Positions 36,541 through 49,130 of a DNA stretch of 64,000 nt are shown in pieces. Position numbers and translations under genes: made by a program. Numbering within the stretch: the first letter of the stretch is position 1; each line of letters starts with the position of its first letter. The DNA is from Dicyema japonicum (lineage: Eukaryota; Dicyemida; Rhombozoa; Dicyemidae), in NCBI GenBank assembly GCA_011109175.1, contig RDEW01000007.1:681712-745711 (forward strand), in the 5' to 3' direction. Below the pieces are notes generated by a model. It had not been told where the DNA came from, made no database searches, and saw nothing but the letters and a program-made list of their open reading frames with translations.

Positions 36541-39528
36541 CTATCGTTCGGTTGCGATCAAGGGGATGACCACCTAAAATAACCCACATGGACATACCAG
36601 TGACAACTGATATAGTAACGTGGTTATTCTGAATAACCAGTTCCCTTGTAGAGACTAAATGAGGAATTAAAAATCAACGTCTAATTTTATTGATGAAATA
36701 AAAGTGAATTTTTCTATGAAATTCTAATTTGGAAGATAAATTAAAGGAGTTACTCCGAAAAAATCCATCAGAAACGTAAGAATTTTTCTATTTGTGTTGA
36801 TATCTCAGTGGATGGGATTTTCCATTATGACATAAATTTTTTTCCTTATCACTCGGAAATAATATACCTTAATTATAAGAAAATTCAGGGAAAAAGTATG
36901 AAAATGTGTTACATTTAAGACATTGATATGCGACAATGCATCAATTCACTAAAATGTTGTATTCGGAACTGGTATTCAATCAATTTCAACGTGTATGAGT
37001 TGTATTTTTTCCTTTTTATGTCAACTTGTCCAATTGATGATTTTTTTCCGTTTAAAAAATTTAATCAAAAAGAAAAATTGCATGAACTCTGAGGAATTGA
37101 TCGAGAAGTTCCATCAGATAACATTTCTTATTAAGAACTAATTCCTTATTCCACAAGACAGGCTTATACGAGTTCTTCCAATTTTTAACAGACGGGAATC
37201 GATTCCAGAGATTATTGCATTCAATGCTTCCTTATTTCTGAAATTTCGCGCATCCTATGTCTTCAGAGTGAATCAACTAGGGAGACGAGAAGTTATATCC
37301 ACGTTATAAGACATTAAGTGTATCTATATTAGAGTACCAGATCTACGTAATCAGCCCATTGGAAACTCAATATTACGTGAAGACTTAGAGATATTGAGAG
37401 AATTATATATATTTGAAATGAGCAAATATTGAATTTTCTCTACCATCTTTTATTTTCAAGTGGTAATTTCAAAGAATCTCGTCTTCCTAAAAAGTGAACT
37501 TATCATCCAAACACATATGAGTCTTTTCAAAATGCCTTTTATTGCTCAATTAAAGTTAAATCTGGGGGACAGTTGATGGGTCCTCCTCTGAAGGGTTTGG
37601 ACGTCACCCGTCCACGGAGTCCCACATTAGCGATTCAGTACCTTCATGGAGATTTGAACCACCAGTGATCTTTGTGTATGATGGCATCCTTTTTTTAAAA
37701 GATGCCATAAATTAATAAAACACCCATTCTTATTTCAAAAAAACCAAAAATTAACGAAAAAGTAAGGGAAGTTGTTGATTTTGAGGAGTTCCTTTGTTGT
37801 ATGGGCGAATTTGCATGCCCCCAAATCTGCAATGATTGTGCAACAGTATTAGTCACACATCCTTGTTCTATAATCTGTTGAATTCTCTTTTACTGGCATT
37901 TTGACTTTGCAATCGTGAACTTGATATTCCTTCCCAAATTCTCGACTCGAATTATTAAAGCAAATAGAAAATCGTAAAAAGTATCTGCAAACAAAAATTT
38001 ATCGACTTTCCAATAACATTTGATAATTAGAAAAGCATCTCGTTTTATTAACCCACGTGCTAATTTTCTTTTCAAGTAATGGATATTTAGTTAGTGGTTT
38101 AGGGTGTGAGGTACTTCCATCCATGCATGAAATGTTAACTTTACTTTATGATGGATGAAGTCTCCTTTCTTCTTGTGAGCATGGACGAGGTGACCGATTC
38201 AGGAAACAAAATACTATGTTCAACAAGGAAATGTCGGATGATCAAAGTATTTGGTTTCAAAATCCTCTCGGCTTTGAAGATGTCTGTCTGAAGCAGTAAG
38301 AATAGGATTATAGTTAATGTAATACAATATATGTCCCTGATAATAACGGTGGTTCAGTTTGTGTGGGAGATGCTTAAACACTCTCTTAAGGACAATGAAC
38401 CATCACACTGATCTTTAACGTTCTAATTATTGAGTGATTTTAAAATATACTCCAGATTTATATAGAGGCAAGCCGTGTTTATAAGAATTAACTCATGTTA
38501 GCCACGAGATTCCTTCACTTGCAGGAACCGGGGGTAAATAGAGAATTAACTGTTACTTTGAGAGATTAATACTCAATGAAATTTGATTTTGAGTAGTCAG
38601 AATTGAGTAAATTAATTGCGAATTTATTTAATCACAGCAAAACCTCTAAAATCTACCACTTTTAGAGGGTCCCATAAATTTAAGAAGCGGATTCGAGAGA
38701 AATATCGAATCTAACGTAAACTACCAGTACTGAACCTAACTTTGCAAATTATTTGCCAAAATTCACTCTCATAACTACTCATCCTATTTAAAAAATAAAT
38801 TAATATTAGGGCAACCAGAAAATAGCGAAAAATTTAAAAAATAGGAAAAAGTAGCATTTTTCATTTCCCCGTCTAAATTAATAAATAGTGCCTATAGAAC
38901 TTATAGATTATAGAATAGAATCAGTCATTAATATTTACGGCTCTAAAATTTCGATCTTTGTCATAATTTTGGATATTGTGAAATAATTCTATCGACCCAG
39001 GCATAACTGGTAGTACAACTTGGAAAATTTACATATACTGATTGTAAGAAACTTTACTTGAGTATTTAGAAATAGATTCAATTTAACAAGGATCTGTTTT
39101 GAAGTGAATCTGTTGTAGGTCCAAAAATGCTTTTTCTATTGAATGATCTTTACGTCCTGTTCTTAGAATTATGTCTATCAGCTCAAAATAATTAGCTGCA
39201 ATAGTAAACTCTCATACAGTGTTGAACACAGTACAGATTTTTTTGTTTATAAAAATTTCAAATCCATAATTTGTTAAATAATCCCGTCGCCGCTATATTC
39301 TAAGTAACCCCGGGCTCACGAACTTGTAGGAGGCCAGCAGCTATTAAATAGGACGCCGCAGATGTCGGTCGCTCACATAGATCGATCATTCCTGGTTTTG
39401 CAGATGAACGTTGTACTAATTTACGACATTCAAAACAAGCGGTTGGAAATTCTCAACGGAAAAATCGAATAGAAATTTTTCCGTTTCTTGAACAAGAAAT
39501 TCAAATATAGCATGAAGTAACTATTACG
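36541..39528. other. Long intergenic stretch without a supportable gene
   Basis: Mostly AT-rich. A tRNA-like B box (GGTTCAAATCTC on the minus strand, about 37655-37667) next to a GACGGGTGACG block may be a decayed SINE related to the one at 41.5 kb. AAACCTCTAAAATC near 38640 followed by an inverted TTTTAGAGGGTCC looks like a palindromic transposon end. I could not join frames here with mini-introns. Confidence 0.4.
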
Positions 39529-39536
39529 ATTTAAAC

Positions 39537-41153
39537 CAGTGGTTCTTAACGGGGGCACTGGAATTTTAATTTTTTTAATTATTATGACTATTTTCATTAG
39601 GTTTTATAAATCATTTATCACGTGCTTTTCTAATTAATTCTACTTTTCTTGTGTGTACTTTAAAAAAATTATTAACTGATATATTTATAAATATTTTCTA
39701 ATTGTATTTAATATTTTATATATATGTGATAAAAAATTAAACCGAGGTATAAAAATCTTAAGGGACGACATAAAAATTTGCTTTAATAATTTAGAAAATT
39801 TAAAAATTTTTGATTGATATTTTTAATCCATTTGAAGCTGAAAACGTTAATACATTTCCAGAAATAACAGAAAATTTATTAATTCTAAAATATGACTTTG
39901 AAGCTAAAGTCATATTTGGCAAATGTGGATATCAACAAATCTCGGTTACTCATAGTTAAAATATCATCAATTGTGGAATGAAATCGAAACACTTATAATA
40001 GCATTTCCTACAACATATCAAGGCGAAATAGAATTTAGTGCAGTCTTCAATATTTTGACGAAAAAAAGGAATAAATTACAAATTGTGATTAGCGGAGATT
40101 TGAGACTAGGTCTGTCAGCTATGGAAGCTGACATAAAGGAATTGACAAATTCTCATCAAACACAAGGCAGTAACTACGCGACCGATTCGCGTTCTATCCC
40201 ATTGTGGTCGAGACAACTCGAAGAATAAGTGGGAAATCGCTTCGCTTCCAAAAGAAACTTAAACGCATAGCTACACTAAAAAACCACGACGCATGTGAGA
40301 CCCGGTGGCCTTTCCAGTTGATCTCTTTTGCAACCGTGAGAGGAAACGCAACGTCTGTAATGTCGGCGGGGACAACTTTGGCTGGATGAACTCCCGTGTC
40401 CCTCCCTGGGGACCCTTTAGGACGATGACTGTATTCGGATTGGGATCGCACAGCGCCTGGGAGTCGATGTATGCGTCGAACACCAATGTCGTTGTGGGGG
40501 GATCGTCGATGCCAATGGCTGCATCCGCTTTCGTGCAAGAGGAGTGCGGGCAGAGCACCCCGCACGTTGCTATGAACAATATTGTCATGCGTGCTCTTTA
40601 AGCTGCAGTCTTCCCGGCAGTGCTGGAGCCCGTGGGATTGAACCGCGGAGACGGGAAAAGACCGGATGGGATAACAATATTTCCGTTCACTGAGAAAAAA
40701 TCGCTCGTATGGGACTGCACTGTGTGTGGATTCTTTCTCGAACTCGATGATGCTCAGCTCGGCGCAGTCGGCTGTTCGGCAGCCGAACTGGCCGAGAAAA
40801 TTAAGATTAAAAAATATGGTGAAATTGGAGATCGCTTTCGTTTTGTACCGGTAGCTATTGAAACGTCAGGTGCTGCGGGAAGTATCACAGCCTCTTTCCT
40901 AAAGGAAATCGGGTGGAAATTGGCACTTCGTAAGAAAGGTTGTTAAATAAAACGTGTTATAACCCTAAGAAAAAAAATTAATTAATTGTTACTTCTATTA
41001 GTAATATTTTATATACAGTTTCCACATACAATTTGAAAAAATGACCGAATAAATCCGCAATTGAAAAAATTAAATCTTAAGGGGCGCTGAAATTTTGAAG
41101 CTTCAAAATTGTATCAAAAGGGGCGCTGACTTAAAAAAGGTTAAGAACCACTG
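39537..41153 (+). mobile_element. hAT-type DNA transposon with terminal inverted repeats and an 8-bp target-site duplication
   Basis: The ends are CAGTGGTTCTTAAC and its inverse GTTAAGAACCACTG. Identical 8-bp flanks, ATTTAAAC, lie at 39529-39536 and 41154-41161, as hAT insertion produces. Decayed transposase is readable: N-P-F-E-A-E-N near 39830, then A-F-P-T-T-Y…F-S-A-V-F-N-I-L-T-K-K-R-N-K-L and L-R-L-G-L-S near 40005-40130. This is the C-terminal dimerisation region of SCAND3/ZBED-like hAT transposases. The transposase is truncated and the element carries a foreign insert at about 40.2-40.95 kb. Confidence 0.9.
40225..40946 (+). mobile_element. Retroelement C-terminal fragment nested in the hAT element
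   Basis: It shows R-I-G-I-A-Q-R-L-G-V-D-V-C…C-R-C-G-G-I-V-D in one frame (40430-40520) and, after a frameshift, L-E-P-V-G-L-N-R-G-D-G-K-R-P-D-G-I-T, L-V-W-D-C-T and V-P-V-A-I-E-T-S-G (40620-40946). The same order occurs in the minus-strand fragment at 53.84-54.5 kb. I recognise it as a domain found at the C-terminus of some metazoan reverse-transcriptase elements, but I do not know its clade. Its higher GC content contrasts with the surrounding hAT sequence. Confidence 0.7.
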
Positions 41154-41427
41154 ATTTAAACGAATGTAACAACATGTTGTGTGAAAGGGCAATAAAAAGT
41201 AGAAAGTTTTTAAAGAAAAAACAGAAATTTCACTAATGTAAAAAAACCATATGATTATGAGCTATAACAAATAGTTGACATATTTTTGTTTTAATAATAG
41301 GAGAGAATACGAATGTATTTTTCTCCAGTCTAGGACAAAAACTTGCTTCAAAAAGATGCGAGCCAAGCGAATTAATCTGGTTGAGGCTCGAAATAGCGGT
41401 GATCAGTGGGAACACCTTCAATCTTGG

Positions 41428-41606
41428 ACTCAACTAAAAATAATAATAATAAAGCTTTTTCCACTGATGACGGCGTCACTCGTCAAACCCTTTCTGCATC
41501 GTAGATGAGTGGAACCTTCCACCAGGTGAACAGCAGCGAGATTCGAACCCGTAACCTAAGCCACTTAAGCCCGACACCTAACCACTATGCCACTCAACTA
41601 AAAATA
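41428..41606 (-). mobile_element. tRNA-derived SINE with 15-bp target-site duplication
   Basis: On the minus strand a tRNA-like head has A box TGGCATAGTGG and B box GGTTCGAATCT. A unique body follows, with a simple (TTA)n tail at about 41443-41455. The direct repeats ACTCAACTAAAAATA lie at 41428-41442 and 41592-41606. I do not call it a functional tRNA gene because the acceptor stem does not close and the tail and duplication mark a retroposon. Confidence 0.75.
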
Positions 41607-42032
41607 TTTACTTTTATCAAAAAATGTTTCTTTTTTTAAAAAATAAAAATTTTAAGTGGTATATTTTGTGGTTAATAAACCTATAATGCTATTTTTTATT
41701 CCTATATTTTAAATTTTAACTGTTATAAAAATTGCCATAATCACCAAAGTCGGTTAACTTGATCAAGTGAGTGAAAGTGTAAACTCTTTTCGTGTTTTGA
41801 GTTGGTCTAAAATCTTTGAGACTGAACAAAAGAAAGAGATTGTACGTAATAGTCCTCACATGTGTCTTTATTAGGCTTTAAATTGAGATTATTGTCGATT
41901 GCTTCCGAAGCATACAAAACCCTAGTTAAACTCTTGACTATGAGGAAGTTATTCTAATTATATTTAAATATATATTTAATTTGTTAAAAATTGATCTTAA
42001 TAATAATAAATTAAATTGTGTTACATTTTGTG
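41607..42032. other. Probable upstream region of the PXK-like gene
   Basis: AT-rich, with no coding segment recognised. No promoter motif is evident. Confidence 0.4.
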
Positions 42033-43902
42033 ATGGTTTTAATTAATGTAATATTAGTCCCCTTTAACAGACGACTCGGAACCTTACTCAGCCAAAATAG
42101 TAAGCCATAAAACATTCAAAGACCACACAGTTTAGCTAAAATAATACTCCTAGGATATTCAATATTGGTCACAAAAGGATATGATAATCAAGTAACGCAC
42201 TCAGTGGGGAAGAGATACAGCCAATTTGAATATTTATATTCTCTTCTAAGCAAGTATTTCTCTCAAACCCCCAAATTCCACCTAAAAAGGTAATAGGGAA
42301 ACTCAATTACCAATTTGTTCAGCGCAGACTGGATGACTTGCAGGTTATTGTCAATTAATAATATATAGAATTTTTTAAACCTAATTTTAACAACATTTTC
42401 TTCTTTCTAAGTTTTGGATTGTTAAGGAATTCCTGGAAACATTTGAAAACCGTAGAATCATTACTGGTAACCGCAAATAGCCATTTAGATGTGCATACTG
42501 AGAAATACCTTTATTTTTTCAGAAATGACAAAAAACTGGACAGTCCACAAACTGCTTGGAGATATTGGCTGGAGGGGATCCAAAAACTACTTTACAGTCT
42601 CCAAGGCTAGTCAGAACAAACAAAAGATGGACTATCTTCTCTCCTTTGTTTTTGTTATTCCTTACTTTAGACTGAGTTCTCAGCAGACCGTAGTTTGTCT
42701 TCAAACAATTTGGAAACTGTCGTTAATTTATTTGGCGATTTACAAGTACTCTTGTCTGTGTATATCCCCAATGGTTGTAGTGTCAGCTAATCATTCCACC
42801 TGTCTCCGTTCATTTTTCCATCTCTGGTATGTACTCAACCCATGTGTTTCTACCCAACGGATCAGTCAGAGACCAGATGAGCAAAGTAATAATCATTATA
42901 TTACAACAAGAACAAGTACTCTGCCTCCTTTCTAAAGAAAATGAGTTGTGAACCTGTAAGCCATTCACTTCCACCTGCCTCTGTTAACCTTATGGCCTTG
43001 CACCTCCTCAAAGCACTGAAATATCTTCACTCTCACGGATTCTTCCATGGTTCATTATAGTGTTTATTGATAGGAAATGTTCAGTTAGGGAATGTTTTCT
43101 TCATAAACGGCATTTACAAACTGGCAGAATGTGAGAGTTCTCTCGTTGGTTCCACGAGTTTGTTTAGACCCTTCTGTGTTGGACATAGGGCCATTAAAGT
43201 TTTAATATCTCTGATTCTAGAGTACTGAGGCTTTTGATATCTATTGTTATGGTCATTTGCTCTATGAGGCTTCCACGGGGAGACTTCTTACTGAACCCTT
43301 TATGGACACAGAGTCAGCCCACGTGCTAATTAGTGACCAGGATTTAGGTTTCTTTTAATATTATTCAGTCTATGTATTGTCTTCTATTCTCGGAAATCAA
43401 ACACTCAAATCAGGGATTCCTTCTATTGACAATTTGTTGGAGATCAAGTTGGTCACGTGGTCATATTTTAGGTACTTTAGTTACATCACAGACTATGTTT
43501 CGTCTCTTCACACTCGCATACCCAGAAAAATACAGGGATTATTGCAGACTCATAGTGAAAAGTGGTTGGAGAGATTGATTGCCAACAGAAAATTGGTTAG
43601 GGGAGTAATTTAAATTCAGATTAAAAAGGCCACTGTGAGAGACAGATTATCCTCTCTACCTTCTGAGGAGAAGAACCGCATTCTGAGCCTCCACAAGGTT
43701 ACTGTAGCACTGATTGTTGTAGAAACAGTCAAGGGCTTGTTTGGATGGGAGTGTAGCTAAGGAAATAACAAGTGAGTCTGGAGAAGTGGTGGAGAACACT
43801 AAACAGACTTTTATAATGGAAGCACCTAAGGAAGAACCAAAGTCATTTGAGGAATCAAGGAATATTCTTTTTGCCGATATTTGCAAAAAACGGATGGATT
43901 AA
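42033..43902 (+). CDS. PXK: PXK-like protein (PX domain plus pseudokinase plus C-terminal WH2-like segment)
   Basis: PXK proteins bind phosphoinositides through a PX domain and act in endosomal trafficking; their kinase domain lacks key catalytic residues. PX part: Y-S-I-L-V-T-K-G, then K-R-Y-S-Q-F and I-P-P-K-K-V-I-G-K (42154-42343). Kinase-like part: H-K-L-L-G-D-I-G-W-R (about 42550), S-F-L-K-K-M-S-C, L-K-A-L-K-Y-L-H-S-H-G-F-F-H-G (42911-43059), I-Y-C-Y-G-H-L-L-Y-E (about 43240) and G-I-P-S-I-D-N-L-L-E. Near the end, N-I-L-F-A-D-I-C-K-K resembles a WH2 motif. The HRD Asp and the DFG motif are absent. Introns: 42130-42153, 42344-42368, 42648-42670, 42886-42910, 43060-43084, 43199-43220, 43348-43368, 43448-43471, 43596-43619 and 43698-43722 (21-25 nt). 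From 43085 to the TAA at 43900 all five introns fit perfectly in phase. Upstream, several single-base indels are needed. The start (ATG 42033, then a 23-nt intron 42048-42070) is tentative. Confidence 0.85.
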
Positions 43903-44678
43903 TGATTATTTATTAATTGGTGTTTTATTAATATTAATTTATTGTCTATATTGCAATCATCTCTCAGGGAATCATACAAATAGCACATTTAGGTACTACG
44001 GTCTCACTGTGCTTTTCATCATGACATTTCAGCAATTGTGGAATCAATTAATATCAAAGTTTGTCTTGAAATAATAGTACTGATAAATTTCAGGAAAATA
44101 CATGACTTGTGCCATCGTTTCAAGAGAAATTGACGATATTCAACAAACAATTTTCTCTTCAACTTTATTATTAATAAGGTTCACTGGCGGGAGACGTCAG
44201 GAGAGTTACCTAACAATTACCTTTTATTCGCTATCGTATCATGTTGTAGGACAGTTTTATTGAATACTTTTTGGATTTGATTTTATTTGGGATTAAAATC
44301 CTAAATGAATATGTCTATAGACAGGAGATCTCATAATCTCCCTACTTTCCTCGAATTACTGTGATTACAGATTACGTGCTCGTAGTCGAGTTAAATGTGC
44401 TGCAGATCAACATTTATGCTGGAAAATGTTCACTATTACTTGGTTTGTTACATTACTGTAGCCTAATTTTTCACATTGTATGTTCTTCAATAATTGATAA
44501 AGGACATCAGTAAATATGTTGCAATAGGAAATGATGGGTTAATTATACTAATTACAACGTTGATTGTGCTAAAATATTAAAAGACCTACTTTCATCGGTT
44601 TGCTGGATATATTAGAGAACACATATTACTAATGGCATAATTCACTAATCTGATTGTTGCACCTTATGCTTCCTTGTA
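43903..44678. other. No gene seen
   Basis: AT-rich region downstream of the PXK-like gene. No motif, repeat or joined frame stands out. Confidence 0.45.
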
Positions 44679-44927
44679 TTGAAAGGGACAGTCTTCAATG
44701 ATGTAAACAACGTTAAAAGTTTATGGAGTGATCTCTATCTTTCAAAACAGTTCCCCCAAGTCACTAAACCAATCTCTGATAGTAAATATTTTCAATTTGT
44801 CAAAATTTTAAAATATTTACGAAAACTGGGTTATAACTTAAATTTAAGACATTTTTTATTTAAATTAATATCAATAATTGAGATAATTTTATTAAGGAAA
44901 GAAAGAGGGTTTAATTTATGTTGTTAG
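44679..44927 (+). pseudogene. Possible piggyBac-type transposase fragment
   Basis: An 82-residue frame contains V-K-S-L-W-S-D-L-Y followed by K-Y-F-Q-F-V-K-I-L-K-Y-L-R-K. This resembles the N-terminal W-S…F…I-L-R-F-L-R-F region of piggyBac transposases. No catalytic aspartates are present, so the call is weak. It could be a chance frame. Confidence 0.3.
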
Positions 44928-45099
44928 CGTTGGGTCATGTGGCTCACTAGAAATGGTGTCACCCATTCCAGAAAGGAACGAAAAGAGCCAACAGGTTTCT
45001 CCCCACCGTCCGGTGGTTCCTCAACTCGTGTGTCTTTGACCCTATCTGGTGTCGCCATTTGTCCAGACTTCTGATTTTTTTGCGGAGACGTCGAAACCT

Positions 45100-47772
45100 A
45101 TCCTGTGCCATGGAGAGATTGACAATTATACAACTGAATACAAAATGGGATCAGGAGGAAAATCTTTGAACTCCGGGCACTCCTCCGCGAAAATGGGGCT
45201 GATCTCGCTTTAATACAGGAGTCAAAGCTTATCTCCCTCCATACCAACACCCTCTTTTCCCGGATACACAGTGATCCGTAAAGATCGTCAGGACTACTTA
45301 CTATTATAAAGAACGATATTCCTTTATAGATACAACTCAACGAACCTCAGAGCTTCTTGGCACCGACAAGACTTTGGAGCAGATTATTGTCAAAATCGAG
45401 TTATTCCCGTCCTTTTGGATCCATTTGGCTAATTTATATATTCCTCCACAAGGATCGTGTCCGACATCTTACACCCCTGATTTATCACGCATTTCAACAT
45501 TGAAAAATCTTCTCGTATGTGGGGATCTTAATGCACGACATCCAGTTTGGCTAACTTTCAAATCCTCTGATAACCGAGGAGAACTTATTGCAAATTATCT
45601 TCCTGTCCTGATTATACTAAACAACCCTAACTCACATACGAGGACTCCATTGAGGATGACTGATAGCTGCACATCCCCCGACTTAACACTATGCTCACCT
45701 TCTCTGGCTGGACTCATTTCCTGGAACGTCTTTTACAGCTTCTCCAGTGACCACAATCCTTCAAAAATTGAGAAGTCTTCGGCGATACAGGAGACGGCCG
45801 GCGGAATCAAAAAGATTCAAGGATTATACGAAGGTAGGCTGGTCCGGTTTCAGTAACCTTGTGGATAAATTCTTGGCCCGGAGATTATCCTCCCCAATAC
45901 GCTCTATTGATGAAGCCGCATAAATTATCAGCGCTGCCATTCAGAAAGCTGACCGTATTTTTATTCCTGCATCGTCATACAAGAAGTTTATTCCTACCCT
46001 CAGCTCTACTGGTTGAAGAGATGCCATCTGATGGACTGGAGTCTTTGACAGCCCTCAGACAACTAATAAAGGATGGCAGCATTAGTTAACCACCTCGACA
46101 GAAAAGTACATCCCGACATTTCCGGAAAACTCTTAAACAAGTCAAGTCGGAGCTGGATGATGCAGACGGAACCGGAAAGTCTTCTCCTGAACACTTATGC
46201 CACCTACATCCTATCATTACGCTGGAATTAGCTTCAAAACCTTCTCGAAACACCTGGACATTAGGGTGCGTGCCCATAAACCGAAGAAGGAACCTTACCA
46301 CCAACTATTCAGATGACTAAGTCTTGGATGTGATCACCAGATTAAAGAGCTCACGGGCGTGCGGGCCTGACAAAGTATCTTCTATTCACCTAAAACACCT
46401 AAGCCACTACGCAATTGGCTACCTCACGCAAATATACAACCTGTCCATTAACTATAATATTATTCCCAAGGTTTGGATGAATTCTATCATCAGACCGATA
46501 TTGAAGGCTGGGAAAACCAGAGACAGAACCTGCATCCTACAGGCCTATTCCGTTACCAGCACACTGTCAAAATTATGGAGAAACTTGTATTATCAGTCAT
46601 TATTCCGTATCTTCCACGTCCTATATTTCAACATGGTTTCCTCCGCGGTAGGTCCACCGCTACATACTTGGCAACTTATCGCAGTTCATTGCCGACGGTT
46701 TTAACACCCATCCCTCCCTCACAACGCACAATCTTGGTTTCTATTGACATCAACAAAGCCTTTGACACTGTTTCGAGGAAAATCTGGTTGGAAAAATATT
46801 TCCTACTAATATTCGTCCAAATATGAATTTATGGCTGGCCAATTTTTTGTCTGGAAAACGTGGAAAAGTAATTAGTCGTGATCTCAGATCTAGATCACGA
46901 TTAATACAGAACGGTGTACCCCATGGGTCTTCACTTTCATCATTTTTATTCAACTTATTACTATACGACCTACCTAATGATGGAGACGATGATTCCCTGT
47001 AATTATCCTACGCAGACGATGGAGTCATTGCAAAACGGAACCGCTCGACGCAAGTAACATCCTTAAAGACTCAGGCAAATTTGAGCATTCTACACGATAG
47101 GATCGTTGGCAATCGACTTACGATTTCTGCAACCAAGTCCATCTGTTCCACTTTCACTTCGGACCGTCGTTCCAAGGATGAACCGAGTATCTTTATTGGT
47201 CCCACTCGGATTCCAGTGACAAGTCGTCCCCCATTGCTATCTGTCCTTGGAGTCAAGTACGACAGTCTTCAATTTTCAACTCCCACGAAACAACAGACAT
47301 GATTACCAGGGCCTCCAGAAGTTAACGTTTACGCGCCCTTGTCGGAGGACCACGAGGAACATGGACTTTTCCGTTTCTACCCTCTACCAACAAACAATCG
47401 CGCCTGCCGTTGAGTATGCCTCCGTTGCATGGAGATTCGCGCTATCGGAGTCATGGTCCAAAGAATCAACTCGATACACCGAAAACAATCAGTATGCTTT
47501 GCCCACGTAATGGATCAACAGTCGACCCACCACTCATGGAAGCTAAGATCCGTAGTCGTGGCTCCGGATTTCTTCTCGTCTGTGAGGAAGATGGAAATCC
47601 GCTTCGCCTGATCCTTTCCATGGCAAGAGAAAACCGATTGGATAAGAAATTCCCCTCCCTGATCGGATTCTTCTGCAAGACCGAGAGAAGGCTCTTCCGG
47701 AAAGTAGTGGGGACGATGGAAGATCACAGACGTCGAATGGCACAATTTATTGCGAGGACTGGGATCACCTAA
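45100..47772 (+). mobile_element. Degenerate Jockey/I-like LINE (endonuclease plus reverse transcriptase)
   Basis: Ordered fragments in shifting frames. The APE endonuclease shows L-A-L-I-Q-E-S-K near 45210, C-G-D-L-N-A-R-H-P-V-W-L near 45520, S-P-D-L-T near 45680 and S-S-D-H-N-P near 45745. The RT shows R-A-C-G-P-D-K-V near 46355, H-G-F-L-R-G-R-S-T-A near 46630, I-D-I-N-K-A-F-D-T-V near 46750, G-V-P-H-G-S-S-L-S near 46915 and S-Y-A-D-D-G-V-I near 47010. A C-terminal region continues to the stop at 47770. At least six frameshifts or stops make it inactive. An AT-rich tail with AATAAA-like sequence follows near 47,815. Confidence 0.75.
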
Positions 47773-47829
47773 CTGACTCTTTTGTCTTTCTTTCTCGTGT
47801 TCCCGGGGTTATTAAAAAAATAAATGTCT

Positions 47830-49130
47830 AATAAACATCCTGGAGAACTTGTGCTAAGGACATTCACGCAAAGGACACAACTGACAAAGGACCTTAGTCG
47901 TTATGAAGTTCCTGTAGCATGCCTATAGGAAACAAAAGTAAAAAAGAAGACTTGAAGTCGTGGGAGCATAAAGAGTTTTTTTTGCTAGAACCAGAATGCA
48001 GACATTATGGACAGGGATTTCTTATCCATCGAAGTTTTGCCAAATCGATTCACAGATGTGGAGTGCAAGTAGCAGGATCTCTCTCATTCAACTGAAGTTT
48101 GGCAGGTTATCAACGCATACAATGGGCTTAGCAATGAAGTGTCCAGATGAAGTTGAAAACTTCGGAATGTGATATAGCTCCGATTTAATATCAAACTGAT
48201 TATATACTATGTAAGCGGGAATTCAAGTGCATGCTTATGGAGTCGCGATCTTATGGAGGCACTATTCTAGTGAGTGGTCATAAATGGTTATCTTATGCTT
48301 TAAACTAGAAAGAAGTCAAGGAATGATCAAGAGAAACAAAACAAACACAACTCTGGAAGATTGGTGGTGGAAAGTCTGAACACAAATAGCTTTTCCCACC
48401 AAAGATTCGCTGATAAAGTGGACGTCTTTGTATCAAAATTGGATATGAGAAGCCCACCAAGTCAGCGGTGGGCTGCAATAACTAATGGACTTGGAAATTT
48501 TGCCTGGTCATAATTGAATGATGTCTAAAGAAGGCCATACAATAAACAAATAGAATTGCTATCGAGAACACAAAAAATTGAGACTCCGGGCTGAGAATAC
48601 ATAATGTCCAAAATAGAAAAGCATTATTAAAGAAAAAAGAAACTCTATCCACGGAACATAAAAAAATACGCTTGCTCCACGAAAGGAGACTTGAACAGTA
48701 TGAAGAGTAAGTTGAAGAACTTAATGTTCAGAGCAATCCGGTTTTTAAACAGAACGGATAAACCTGAAGGATTGATTGTAAATAACAAGAATGGAAGACG
48801 AATACTAGACAAAAAAGAAGTTGCAGAGAATATTGCTGATCACTTTGAATCGCTCTTCAAGAGTGACGACAAACGCATAACTCAATTTCTCAGACAACAG
48901 TAGTGGAGATACAAACGGATCTGCAAAAGCTGAACAACAATAGGAGTCCGGGCATTGACGGTATCAACGGGGAACTTCTGAAACATTCGCCGCCCTCACT
49001 GATCTATCACCTATGCAGCATGCTAAACAACATTTTTATGTACCACATGGCTGTCCCACTAGGAGAGGGAATTCTGATACCTATCAGAAACCTGGGAATC
49101 AGAGTTAGGCAGACGATACCATTTTAGAAT
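47830..49130 (+). mobile_element. Degenerate LINE copy, same family as the 59.46-kb element
   Basis: Endonuclease remnants (C-R-H-Y-G-Q-G-F-L-I-H near 48000; R-S-Y-G-G-T near 48245) are followed by K-K-E-V-A-E-N-I-A-D-H-F-E-S-L-F near 48820 and N-N-R-S-P-G-I-D-G-I-N-G-E-L-L-K near 48940. All align in order with the 59.46-kb ORF (for example H-Y-G-Q-G-F and A-A-H-F-E-K-L-F). Stops are frequent. The copy ends around the start of the RT core. It lies directly after the Jockey-like element, possibly as a separate insertion. Confidence 0.65.

Noticed and set aside
38633-38720. Palindrome AAACCTCTAAAATC / TTTTAGAGGGTCC as a pogo/Tigger-like transposon end
   Set aside because: Only one short end is visible, with no partner or target duplication, so the element cannot be defined.
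41524-41597. Functional tRNA gene on the minus strand
   Set aside because: The acceptor stem does not pair and the unit has a body, a TTA tail and target duplication, so it is a SINE.
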